Shown here in pieces: positions 16,619 through 23,621 of a stretch of 64,000 bases of DNA (positions are counted from its first letter, which is position 1; every line of letters starts with the position of its first letter). The DNA lies in NCBI GenBank assembly GCA_022870705.1, contig CP072107.1, positions 1,114,501 through 1,178,500 of the forward strand. The letters are read 5' to 3'. The position numbers and the translations under genes are program-made. This DNA comes from Oscillospiraceae bacterium CM (GTDB lineage: Bacteria; Bacillota; Clostridia; Oscillospirales; Oscillospiraceae). The notes beneath the pieces were generated by a model that saw only the letters and a list, made by a program, of their open reading frames with translations, searched no databases and had not been told where the DNA came from.

Positions 16619-16650
16619 GGTGTATCCTTATCTGGCGTCGAAATAGGGCT

Positions 16651-16678
16651 AATAAAAAACTCTCCGGTGACGGAGAGT
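16651..16678 (-). terminator. Leader terminator upstream of cobT
   Basis: On the minus strand ACTCTCCG (16678-16671) pairs with CGGAGAGT (16666-16659) around a 4-nt loop, followed by TTTTTTATT. It sits about 50 nt downstream of the start region of the transcript and 33 nt before cobT, so it must be overridden for expression. The upstream leader sequence CGGGGA (16717-16712) could pair with TCTCCG of the 5' arm, an alternative fold. No canonical B12 box was recognised. Confidence 0.75.
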
Positions 16679-16736
16679 GTCGCGCAAAAGCACGCCCGCG
16701 CCGGCCCGGCTTCCCCGGCATGTCGATTTTTTCACC

Positions 16737-16765
16737 ATTTTATCGGCAGCGTGCTGTTTTGTCAA
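16737..16765 (-). promoter_or_regulatory. Promoter of the cobT operon
   Basis: TTGACA (16765-16760) and TAAAAT (16742-16737) on the minus strand with an exact 17-nt spacer; the leader from about 16730 runs through the attenuator-like terminator to cobT. Confidence 0.8.
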
Positions 16766-16800
16766 GTGCTGTCGGCCTTTGCGGCCTTTCACAGCGTTTA

Positions 16801-16829
16801 TTGACAAGGATGGCGAATCATGCTAACGT
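16801..16829 (+). promoter_or_regulatory. Promoter of the sugar isomerase-amidohydrolase pair
   Basis: TTGACA (16801-16806), 17-nt spacer, TAACGT (16824-16829), 22 nt before the GTG start at 16852 and divergent from the cobT promoter. Confidence 0.55.
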
Positions 16830-16851
16830 TATCATGTTTTGAGGTGATAAA

Positions 16852-17628
16852 GTGGCTTTACACACCGGCGACCTTCAAGGCCGCCTTTATCTGTCGACGC
16901 TGGCTGACGACGCGCCGATAACGGCGCGCGAAAACGGGTTCGGTCTAGAGATTGCTGAATTCTGCACGGCGTCGAATATGGACGCTGATTTTGCGCTGTG
17001 GGACGGTGTTGTCCGCGAGAAAATCAGCGGCGTCGACCGCCGCGTTTTGCATGCGCCGTTTAACGAGCTGTGCCCGTCTGCCATCGACCCGCTTGTGCTT
17101 GACGTCGCCAAAAGACGCTACGAGCAGGCGGTCAAGCTGGCACGCTGCTACGGCATCAATCGGATTGTCGTCCACTCCGGATACATACCGCTTGTGTATT
17201 TTAAAGAGTATTTCGTTGAGCGCTCCGTCACGTTTTGGCGCGACTTTTTAAAAGATAAGCCGAGCGATTTATGTCTTGTCCTTGAAAATGTTCTGGAGGA
17301 TTCTCCCCAGCAGCTTATGGACATCGTGCGCTCGGTTGACGACAAGCGGCTTCGCCTGTGCATTGACGTCGGTCACGCCAATATCATGCGCCGGGACATG
17401 ACGCTTGAAGCGTGGACGCGAGCCGTGCTGCCATACCTCGGCCACGCGCACCTGCACAACAACGCAGGCACCTGGGACGACCATGCCGGTCTGGACGATG
17501 GCGTCATCGACATGGAGACCATCATACGCATCATCGCCGAAGGTCAGAAAGACGCGACGCTGACGCTTGAAACGCGCGAGGCCGCGTCATCTGTCGCATG
17601 GCTGCGCGAGAAAGGGTTTTTACAGTGA
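16852..17628 (+). CDS. Sugar phosphate isomerase/epimerase family TIM-barrel protein
   Basis: 258 residues with a GTG start after GAGGTGAT. Xylose-isomerase-like TIM barrel: FGLEIAEFC, LHAPFNELCPSA, RIVVHSGYIP, LVLENVLEDSPQQLMDIV, LCIDVGHANIM, YLGHAHLHNNAGTWDDH and TLTLETREAASSVAWLR supply the metal-binding Glu/Asp/His residues of the AP-endonuclease-2-like fold. The substrate is not identifiable. It overlaps the next gene by GTGA, so the two proteins are translationally coupled and probably act in one pathway. Confidence 0.82.
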   Translation: MALHTGDLQGRLYLSTLADDAPITARENGFGLEIAEFCTASNMDADFALWDGVVREKISGVDRRVLHAPFNELCPSAIDPLVLDVAKRRYEQAVKLARCYGINRIVVHSGYIPLVYFKEYFVERSVTFWRDFLKDKPSDLCLVLENVLEDSPQQLMDIVRSVDDKRLRLCIDVGHANIMRRDMTLEAWTRAVLPYLGHAHLHNNAGTWDDHAGLDDGVIDMETIIRIIAEGQKDATLTLETREAASSVAWLREKGFLQ

Positions 17629-18473
17629 AATTCGAGTGCCACGGTCACATCATAGCAGACGGGGTCAGCTACGCCGACGCGATGCGCCGCCATAAAAACG
17701 GCGTTGACGAGGCGTACGTCCGAGAAAATTTAAAGACGGTTGTCGGCAGCGGCATTGGTTTTTACCGCGACGGGGGAGACAAGTACATGGTTTCCGCGTT
17801 TGCCAAGCAGATTGCGCCGGAATATGGCCTTGATTACCGCACGCCGATTTATATCACACACATGAAGGGGTATTACGGCGGGATGTACGGCGTCGCCTTC
17901 GAGACGATGGCGGAATTCAAAGAGCTTGTCCTGCGGGCGAAGGCGCTGTCGGCCGACTTTATCAAAATCACCGTCACCGGTATGCTGGATTTTAACGACC
18001 GCGGTGCGATTATGGGCCCTATCTTACCGACATCGGTGCTGCGTGAGGCCGTCAACATCGCCAAGGGCGAGGGTTTTGCTGTCATGGCCCACTGCAACGG
18101 CGCCGAAAACATGAAAAACGCCATGGAGGCGGGCGTTTCCAGTATTGAACACGGCTTCTGGCCGGACAGGTCGGTTATCGACTGGTTTTTGCAAACAAAA
18201 GCCGTCTGGGTACCAACGGCCGTTACGGCTTATAACCTCATCGGTGACGGTCGGTATGACGGTGTCGTGATGAAAAATGTGCATGAGGCGCAGAAAGCGG
18301 TATTAACTGAGGCTTATCAAAAAGGCGTCTTGATTGCCTCCGGCAGCGACTGCGGGGCGTACCGCGTCTTGCAGGGGTCGGGCACACTCGATGAATACGC
18401 TCTTCTGGCAGAGATGGGCATTGACCCCGCGCGCGGGAATGCGGCGATTGCCGAGCGCTTTCAAAGAAGCTAG
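17625..18473 (+). CDS. Amidohydrolase-family metal-dependent hydrolase
   Basis: The start is GTG 17625, overlapping the previous stop; 282 residues. Metal-binding features of the amidohydrolase superfamily: the HxH-like CHGHII at the N-terminus, then AHCNGAENM, SSIEHGFWPD and IASGSDCGAYR near the C-terminus, as in imidazolonepropionase/prolidase-like members. The usual N-terminal beta-sandwich is short or absent, so it starts directly at strand 1. Coupled to the isomerase-like gene; substrate unknown. Confidence 0.8.
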   Translation: MKFECHGHIIADGVSYADAMRRHKNGVDEAYVRENLKTVVGSGIGFYRDGGDKYMVSAFAKQIAPEYGLDYRTPIYITHMKGYYGGMYGVAFETMAEFKELVLRAKALSADFIKITVTGMLDFNDRGAIMGPILPTSVLREAVNIAKGEGFAVMAHCNGAENMKNAMEAGVSSIEHGFWPDRSVIDWFLQTKAVWVPTAVTAYNLIGDGRYDGVVMKNVHEAQKAVLTEAYQKGVLIASGSDCGAYRVLQGSGTLDEYALLAEMGIDPARGNAAIAERFQRS

Positions 18474-18488
18474 CACTCTTAAAAAATC

Positions 18489-18519
18489 AGCCCGCCCGGC
18501 ATATCATGCCGGGCGGGCT
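18489..18519. terminator. Bidirectional terminator
   Basis: AGCCCGCCCGGCAT (18489-18502) pairs perfectly with ATGCCGGGCGGGCT (18506-18519); the T run is on the minus-strand side (for the chemoreceptor the arm order is the same), and TTTCT follows on the plus strand. Lies between convergent genes. Confidence 0.8.
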
Positions 18520-18528
18520 TTCTCGTCG

Positions 18529-20517
18529 CTAGATTTTATATTTTTTGATTTCGTTATAGAGGCTTGCCGACTGGGCGTACAGTTCCTCGCTGATTGAAGC
18601 GCTTTCTTCTGCTGTCGCCGTATTGTTCTGGACAACGGAAGAGATGGCGTTTAACCGCTGCTTTATTTCAAGAATAGCCGACGCCTGCTCGTTGGAGGCT
18701 GCTGTTATGTCGGCATTCATCTCTTGCGCGAGTGTCGCTTTCTCTTCAACAGTATTTAAGGTGTCTGCCGTTGCATTGGCAAGCTTTGTCCCTTGGCGGA
18801 TGGTGTTAATCGTATTTGATATTAATTCATCCGTTTGCTTGGCGGCGTCGGCACTGCGGGACGCCAGCATACGCACCTCATCGGCAACGACGGAGAAGCC
18901 TTTCCCGGCGGCACCGGCACGCGCCGCTTCTACGGCGGCGTTTAGAGCGAGGATATTTGTTTGGAAGGATATATCATCAATGATTTTAATAATGCTCGAG
19001 ATTTTTTCCGATGATGTATTTATGGCGCCCATCGCCTGCAGCAGCTGTTTCATAAAGCTGTTGCTCTCCGAAACGCTCGAAGCGGCTTCATTCATGTATT
19101 CGGTTGCTCGGCCACCGTTTTCGGCGTTTCTGTACGCCTTGTCGGCAACATTCGTGACGGATTCGAATAGCTCGTCAATCGCGCCGGACTGCTCTGTTGC
19201 CCCGCGGGAGAGCGCTTGTGACCCGTCGGAGAGGTGCTGCGCCCCAGCAGAGACTTGTTCGGCAATGGCGCTGATATTGGAAACGGTGCCGTGCAGCTGC
19301 ATGACGAGCTTGGAGACAATCTCCATAATCTTTTTGTAGATACCCTGATGCGCTGTGGCGTCAACACGAATGCAGAGGTTATTCGTATCGACAACGGCTT
19401 CCAAAGAGGCGGTATCGCGGGCGATGCGTTCAATCGATCCGACGGCTTTCTCCATGGAACGCGCGAGGGATCCAATTTCATTCTGACTGCGGACAGAGGC
19501 AAGGCTTACTGTGACGGCCGGGTCAATACTGCCGGTCTCAATGGCTTGCGCAGCCTGCACGACTGTGCAGAGCGGCCGTTTGATCTTTCTGTCGACGAGG
19601 AAAAAGGCAATTACGTCAAAAACGATCACAAGCGCCAGGGCGCCAAGGATGATGCTGCGCAGGTTGGACGCGTACGACTGCTCAATGTCCGTAACCTTCG
19701 CGCCAGAAAAGAGAACGCCCAGAACTGTTGACCCGTCGGCGGCGAAAATCGGCTGATATGCCGTCACATAGTTTTCACCGAGGATCGCTGCTTTGCCAAT
19801 ATAGGATCGCTTGTTCGTAATTACGACGTCTGTGACAGCGGCGCTGAGTTTCGTGCCGATGACGCGCTTACCGTTTTGCATGATTGTCGTATTAATACGG
19901 ACGTCACCGGAAAAAATCGTATAGTCGTTATTGGAGACCGTTTTTAATTGATCCAGAAACGTCGTGTCCGTCAGCGGAAACGCCACGGAGACCGTGCCAA
20001 TAACAGCGCCGCTGTTGTCGGTAACGGGCGCGGCGGAAACGACAGACAAGCCAAGGGTTTTGTCGGAGAGGACACCGGAAAAAGGTTCGCCGACGAGCGC
20101 CGCTTTGATATCGGCCTGGTCGGCAAGCGAATCGCCCGATGCGTCGGCACCCTGTAAGCGGACGAGAACAGCGCCGTATCGATCTGTGACGGTCACACAG
20201 GCGTTTTGGAGCGCGCTGGAAAAGGCGGAAGCCCTCTGCGTGACGGCTGCGGCGTCACCGTATAACACAGCGCTGACGAGCTGACCGTCCGAAGCGATGA
20301 CGACGGAAGTTTTTTTACTGCTGTCAGCCATATCGCTTATTTCATGACTCAAAAGAGATAATGAAGACTGAACTTCCGACTGTTTGATGGAACCGACAAC
20401 ATCATACATCGAACGGATTGACAAGACGGCCGTCAAAGCAACGGAAGCAAAAATTAAAACGGATATAAAAATGAGCATTTGAATGCTGAGCTTATCGAGG
20501 TGAAATTTTTTTAACAT
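18529..20517 (-). CDS. Methyl-accepting chemotaxis protein with periplasmic-type Cache sensor
   Basis: The ATG at 20517 is preferred (AAGGG 9 nt upstream); an ATG three codons earlier touches the SD. 662 residues: TM1 about 14-36, extracellular Cache-like sensor to about 280 ([37 protein letters not shown]), TM2 ([20 protein letters not shown]), HAMP region, and the signalling hairpin with the invariant tip [21 protein letters not shown]. The double-Cache/single-Cache layout suggests sensing of a small organic acid or amino acid outside the cell. No CheA/CheY genes are nearby. Confidence 0.93.
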   Translation of the reverse strand: MLKKFHLDKLSIQMLIFISVLIFASVALTAVLSIRSMYDVVGSIKQSEVQSSLSLLSHEISDMADSSKKTSVVIASDGQLVSAVLYGDAAAVTQRASAFSSALQNACVTVTDRYGAVLVRLQGADASGDSLADQADIKAALVGEPFSGVLSDKTLGLSVVSAAPVTDNSGAVIGTVSVAFPLTDTTFLDQLKTVSNNDYTIFSGDVRINTTIMQNGKRVIGTKLSAAVTDVVITNKRSYIGKAAILGENYVTAYQPIFAADGSTVLGVLFSGAKVTDIEQSYASNLRSIILGALALVIVFDVIAFFLVDRKIKRPLCTVVQAAQAIETGSIDPAVTVSLASVRSQNEIGSLARSMEKAVGSIERIARDTASLEAVVDTNNLCIRVDATAHQGIYKKIMEIVSKLVMQLHGTVSNISAIAEQVSAGAQHLSDGSQALSRGATEQSGAIDELFESVTNVADKAYRNAENGGRATEYMNEAASSVSESNSFMKQLLQAMGAINTSSEKISSIIKIIDDISFQTNILALNAAVEAARAGAAGKGFSVVADEVRMLASRSADAAKQTDELISNTINTIRQGTKLANATADTLNTVEEKATLAQEMNADITAASNEQASAILEIKQRLNAISSVVQNNTATAEESASISEELYAQSASLYNEIKKYKI

Positions 20518-20587
20518 CGTCGTCATCCCTTTTTGCTTGGTGTAAAATCTGATCTAACATCTTTATCGGACATATTTATAATTTCGT

Positions 20588-20620
20588 TAAAAAAAAAACA
20601 ATCCGCATGAGCGGATTGTT
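20588..20620 (-). terminator. Intrinsic terminator, minus strand
   Basis: ACAATCCGC and GCGGATTGT pair around ATGA; on the minus strand a run of T follows. It lies downstream of the GH18-SLH gene on that strand, but only after the small plus-strand gene at 20696-20887, and upstream of the chemoreceptor start. Confidence 0.75.
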
Positions 20621-20695
20621 AAAAGTCTTGCTGCGCGCCAGTTTGACAAGGTCCGGCGCGTTTGATAAACTTCTATTAATTTAATTGAAAGGATC

Positions 20696-20887
20696 ATGCC
20701 AATGGACCGTTTCGTGCCGTTTGAAAAAATGTCAAAGCGACAAAAACGGGAACAGCTCGCCCGAAAGCGCAGGACATGGGGCGCCCTGAACCCTGTCACC
20801 AGGCGGCCGGAAAATCCAAAAGCATATAACAGGCCCAAAGCAAAACGCCGCGATAAAGAATCGAAAAACGAGTCGTTCGGTGATTAA
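20696..20887 (+). CDS. Small basic protein of unknown function
   Basis: 63 residues, about a third Lys/Arg, with GAAAGGATC before the ATG. The sequence MPMDRFVPFEKMSKRQKREQ followed by RTWGALNPVTRRPENPKAYN looks like a conserved clostridial hypothetical protein, but no domain is recognised. The strongly basic composition suggests nucleic-acid or ribosome binding (inference). It lies alone on the plus strand between two minus-strand genes. Confidence 0.65.
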   Translation: MPMDRFVPFEKMSKRQKREQLARKRRTWGALNPVTRRPENPKAYNRPKAKRRDKESKNESFGD

Positions 20888-20911
20888 TGCTGGTACATTG
20901 TTAAGCGGCAG

Positions 20912-22576
20912 CTAGAACAGACCCCCGTCACCGGTGAAAACAGCCGCTGCCGCTGACCCGGGGGTGAGGCGTGAGATCATAACTGTTGCCTCGGCGCGCG
21001 TTGCAATTTTTTCCGGTCGGAAGCTGCCGTCCGGATAGCCGAACAAAATGCCGTTTTGACGCAGCGTTTCAATCGCATTATACGACTCCGGGTTTGACGT
21101 TTGCGAGACGTCTGAAAACGCGTTATTGCCATCTGAAACGTCGGTTTTTGCTTGATACGACGTAGCGTTTTTGAGCATGACGGCCAGTTCCTCGCGCGTA
21201 ACAGTCCTGTCGGGGTCAAAAAGATTATTACCGATGCCGTCTGCAATGTGGTATTGGCGCGCTGTCTCGATGTAAGGTTCCGCCCAGGAACCGACACAAT
21301 CATCAAACCGCAGCGCCGGGTCGGAGACAAGCTCAATGCCAAGGCGCTTGACGATCATGGCAACGGCCTGCGCGCGCGTGAGCGGTGCATCCGGTGAAAA
21401 ACGCGTATCGCTGATACCGTCCGCCCAGCCGTCTAAATATGCCTCCAGAATATCGTCTTTTGCCCAGTTTTTTTCGATATCGCCAAACGTGCAGCTGTTG
21501 AGCCAGAGCTTATAATAATCCCAGGTACTGTCCGACTCTTCACCGAGTGCCCAGCTGCCTGTGCCTTTGATATCGTATTTTGTGACGAGCGAGAGCTTTT
21601 CTTTAATCGACTGCTCGCCCTCGTACCAGATGGTATATGTCCCGGCGGCAAGCGACTGACCACCCACGACAGGCTTTTTTGCATTTTGGCTGACCGTAAA
21701 AACAGCTTTTGTTGACCGGCTGGCAGGGTCAACAGTCACAGTGCCCCCATAGCTGTTAACGAGCTGGGCGATTTTCGCGTTTGTGATGCCGGTGCCGTTT
21801 GGATAACCACCGTTGTTCGACCAGATACGACCGTAGAAGGGGAGGCCCAGAACGACCTTTTCCTTCGGAATCACGCTGACGGCGTATTTGATTGACTTTT
21901 CGACAAAGGACAGGCTGGATACAGGACCGGCGGGACCGCCGCAATAGTGCTCGTCATATGCCATAATCATGAGATAATCGCTGTATTCGGCAAGCCGGGC
22001 ATAGTCGTATGACCCCTGCCAGCCCGTTGAAATACCCCAAGGGTTCGCGGCGACGGACACGGCGATTGATTTTCCTTCCGGGAGCGCCGCGCGCAGAAGC
22101 TGAACAAATTCGACAAAGTCGTCACGGTCGGATGATGTCAGATTTTCAATGTCGATATTCACACCGTCAAGGCCGTACGTGATAACGGCGTCGGCAAGGG
22201 CTTGTGCCAGCGCCTGCCTGTTTTTCATGGCAGCACGGCCAACAGAGCGCGACCAATCATTCGTCAGATAGGGGACGACCGAAATGCCGCGCTTGTGCAT
22301 GTCACTGATAAATGAAGCGCTGACGGCCGACGTTAAGGCAAGGCTTCCGTTTTTATTCAGCGAAAAATAATTCGGCGCGACCTCGTTGAGACTGTTTTGC
22401 GTCTTGTCAACGAGACCTGTGTAAGATTTCCCGAAGAATATGTATGACATATTGAATTTATAGTCGGCAGCCTGCGTCCGAACCTCCGTCAGCATTGACA
22501 GAAAGATGAGCGCACACAGCAGAATAAGACCTGATTTAATTGAGGCTTTCAACGTTGCATTCCTCCAAAAGCGCAT
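20912..22576 (-). CDS. GH18 family (YaaH/chitinase-like) secreted protein with C-terminal SLH repeats
   Basis: 554 residues. A signal peptide (residues 1-37, ending near TQAAD) is followed by a glycosyl hydrolase 18 domain (about 38-365) with the catalytic signature DGVNIDIEN, LMIMAYDEHY and VLGLPFYGRIW. Three SLH-type repeats follow from about 370 (FGDIEKNWAKDDILEAYLDG; FDDCVGSWAEPYIETARQYH; the last with ETLRQNGILFGYPDGSFRP), which should tie it to the cell wall. Related proteins cleave peptidoglycan or chitin-like polymers and occur on spores. Monocistronic. Confidence 0.9.
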   Translation of the reverse strand: MRFWRNATLKASIKSGLILLCALIFLSMLTEVRTQAADYKFNMSYIFFGKSYTGLVDKTQNSLNEVAPNYFSLNKNGSLALTSAVSASFISDMHKRGISVVPYLTNDWSRSVGRAAMKNRQALAQALADAVITYGLDGVNIDIENLTSSDRDDFVEFVQLLRAALPEGKSIAVSVAANPWGISTGWQGSYDYARLAEYSDYLMIMAYDEHYCGGPAGPVSSLSFVEKSIKYAVSVIPKEKVVLGLPFYGRIWSNNGGYPNGTGITNAKIAQLVNSYGGTVTVDPASRSTKAVFTVSQNAKKPVVGGQSLAAGTYTIWYEGEQSIKEKLSLVTKYDIKGTGSWALGEESDSTWDYYKLWLNSCTFGDIEKNWAKDDILEAYLDGWADGISDTRFSPDAPLTRAQAVAMIVKRLGIELVSDPALRFDDCVGSWAEPYIETARQYHIADGIGNNLFDPDRTVTREELAVMLKNATSYQAKTDVSDGNNAFSDVSQTSNPESYNAIETLRQNGILFGYPDGSFRPEKIATRAEATVMISRLTPGSAAAAVFTGDGGLF

Positions 22577-22768
22577 GTTCCGTCCTCGTGGGACAAGTAC
22601 AGTCTATCGGCTCTTCTGTGAGAAAGCAGTCGGAAAATGACAGGAAATACAAAAATTAGTTTCAGGCGGACAACTGATAACATGTAAAAAACGTCGACCT
22701 GCGCTTGTTATGTATGAAAAATCCAATCCTCGGCATATTATAGAATTGCTTATTATGGGGGGAGAGCC

Positions 22769-22948
22769 ATGCTGTTCTTTGTGCAATATCATCTGGCTTC
22801 GCTTTTTATCGGCGTACTGCTTGTTGGGGCTGTGGTCGGTGTCATCATTTGGCTTCTTCGGCGAAAAAAGCGAGGGATCAGCAACTGCTCCTGCAGTTGC
22901 AGTGGCTGCCAGTATTCGGACGCTTGCGCAAAAAAGCACCAAAAATGA
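22769..22948 (+). CDS. FeoB-associated Cys-rich membrane protein
   Basis: A 59-residue protein with GGGGGGAGAG directly upstream of its ATG. One N-terminal TM helix (about residues 10-30, LASLFIGVLLVGAVVGVIIW) is followed by a basic stretch and a Cys-rich tail with CSCSCSGCQYSDAC, the hallmark of the FeoB-associated Cys-rich family (about 50-60 residues). The Cys residues probably handle iron at the inner face of the membrane. No feoA/feoB is visible in the window, so it is an orphan here. Confidence 0.8.
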   Translation: MLFFVQYHLASLFIGVLLVGAVVGVIIWLLRRKKRGISNCSCSCSGCQYSDACAKKHQK

Positions 22949-23052
22949 CAAATACTTGTCCCGGGCAACACGCAATATTAGCTAATCATAACGAAATTTC
23001 ACTGTTTTAAACAATAAATTGAAAAATTGTGAGAAAAATTGAGAAAAGAAGC

Positions 23053-23081
23053 TTGACAATATATCTTGGCTGTGTTAACTT
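23053..23081 (+). promoter_or_regulatory. Possible promoter upstream of the c-di-GMP riboswitch
   Basis: TTGACA (23053-23058) with TAACTT 17 nt further; an alternative -10 TATAAT lies at 23106-23111 just before the riboswitch. Either would transcribe the switch. Confidence 0.5.
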
Positions 23082-23116
23082 TAAATTAAACATAGTGAAT
23101 TGGTATATAATTTAAT

Positions 23117-23214
23117 AGTTCAAGCGATAAATGGCAAACCTGTTGAAAAGCAGGGACGCAAAGCTGAGGGTCTAAGGTCGTATGACTATGACAGCCGGTT
23201 GCCGAACTTGAAGG
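23117..23214 (+). ncRNA. c-di-GMP-I (GEMM-I) riboswitch
   Basis: The conserved core is present in order: GGCAAACC (23133-23140), P2 hairpin with a GAAA tetraloop, GGGACGCAAAGCTG containing the tetraloop receptor (23153-23165), GGGTCTAAGG, the P3 strand ending ACAGCC, and GGTTGCC (23197-23203). P1 forms between TTCAAG (23119-23124) and CTTGAA (23207-23212). The two G before CAAACC are kept, as expected for c-di-GMP rather than cGAMP recognition. A terminator follows at 23229-23263; GAAGG (23210-23214), shared with P1, can pair with CCTTC of the terminator, so ligand binding should favour termination (OFF switch, inferred). Confidence 0.92.
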
Positions 23215-23228
23215 ATATCTGATCTTCA

Positions 23229-23263
23229 GCCTCCTTCCCGAGATTCGGTGAAGGGGGTTTTTG
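23229..23263 (+). terminator. Expression-platform terminator of the c-di-GMP riboswitch
   Basis: CCTCCTTC (23230-23237) pairs with GAAGGGGG (23250-23257), followed by TTTTTG. Located 45 nt before the HTH gene. Confidence 0.82.
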
Positions 23264-23308
23264 CCTTCTGACAGCGTCCTGCAAAATCAAGTTTGAAGGG
23301 GATTAAGT

Positions 23309-23560
23309 ATGTCGAAGGAGATACTAAAGAAACAAATGCTGGAGCGCTATCGGCAAGGGAAAAGCGTTGAAGAGATTTGCTGTGAGTATAACGTTCCAAA
23401 ATCAACTTTTTACAGATGGATTCGAAAATCACGCACAGATAGCCCGTGTATTTCCGATGACGATATTCGTATCATTGTCACACGTCTGGAAGAGCTGGAA
23501 GAAGAGGTTACAACGTATAAAAAAGTTCTTCAATTGCTTAAAAAAGCAGAAAATTTGTGA
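23309..23560 (+). CDS. Transposase OrfA-like helix-turn-helix protein (orphan)
   Basis: 83 residues. Residues 1-40 form an HTH like that of IS3-family OrfA proteins (MLERYRQGKSVEEICCEYNV, PKSTFYRWIRKSR), and residues 50-80 a leucine/glutamate-rich coiled coil (RLEELEEEVTTYKKVLQLLK). No OrfB, DDE domain or inverted repeat follows; the next gene is a glycan enzyme 61 bp downstream. It therefore looks like a domesticated HTH regulator or a relic of an insertion sequence. It lies directly downstream of the c-di-GMP switch and terminator. Confidence 0.72.
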   Translation: MSKEILKKQMLERYRQGKSVEEICCEYNVPKSTFYRWIRKSRTDSPCISDDDIRIIVTRLEELEEEVTTYKKVLQLLKKAENL

Positions 23561-23621
23561 TAAGTTGGTCAAGCTTGCATAAACTTTGTTAAACGCTTGT
23601 CTGACCAGACTGAGGTGAAAA

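Noticed and set aside
16680-16740. Cobalamin riboswitch upstream of cobT
   Set aside because: The leader is only about 50 nt before the terminator and has no recognisable B12 box or the other conserved B12-aptamer segments, so it was reported as an unassigned leader.
23309-23560. Complete IS3-type insertion sequence
   Set aside because: Only an OrfA-like HTH is present; no OrfB, DDE motif or terminal inverted repeats were found around it.
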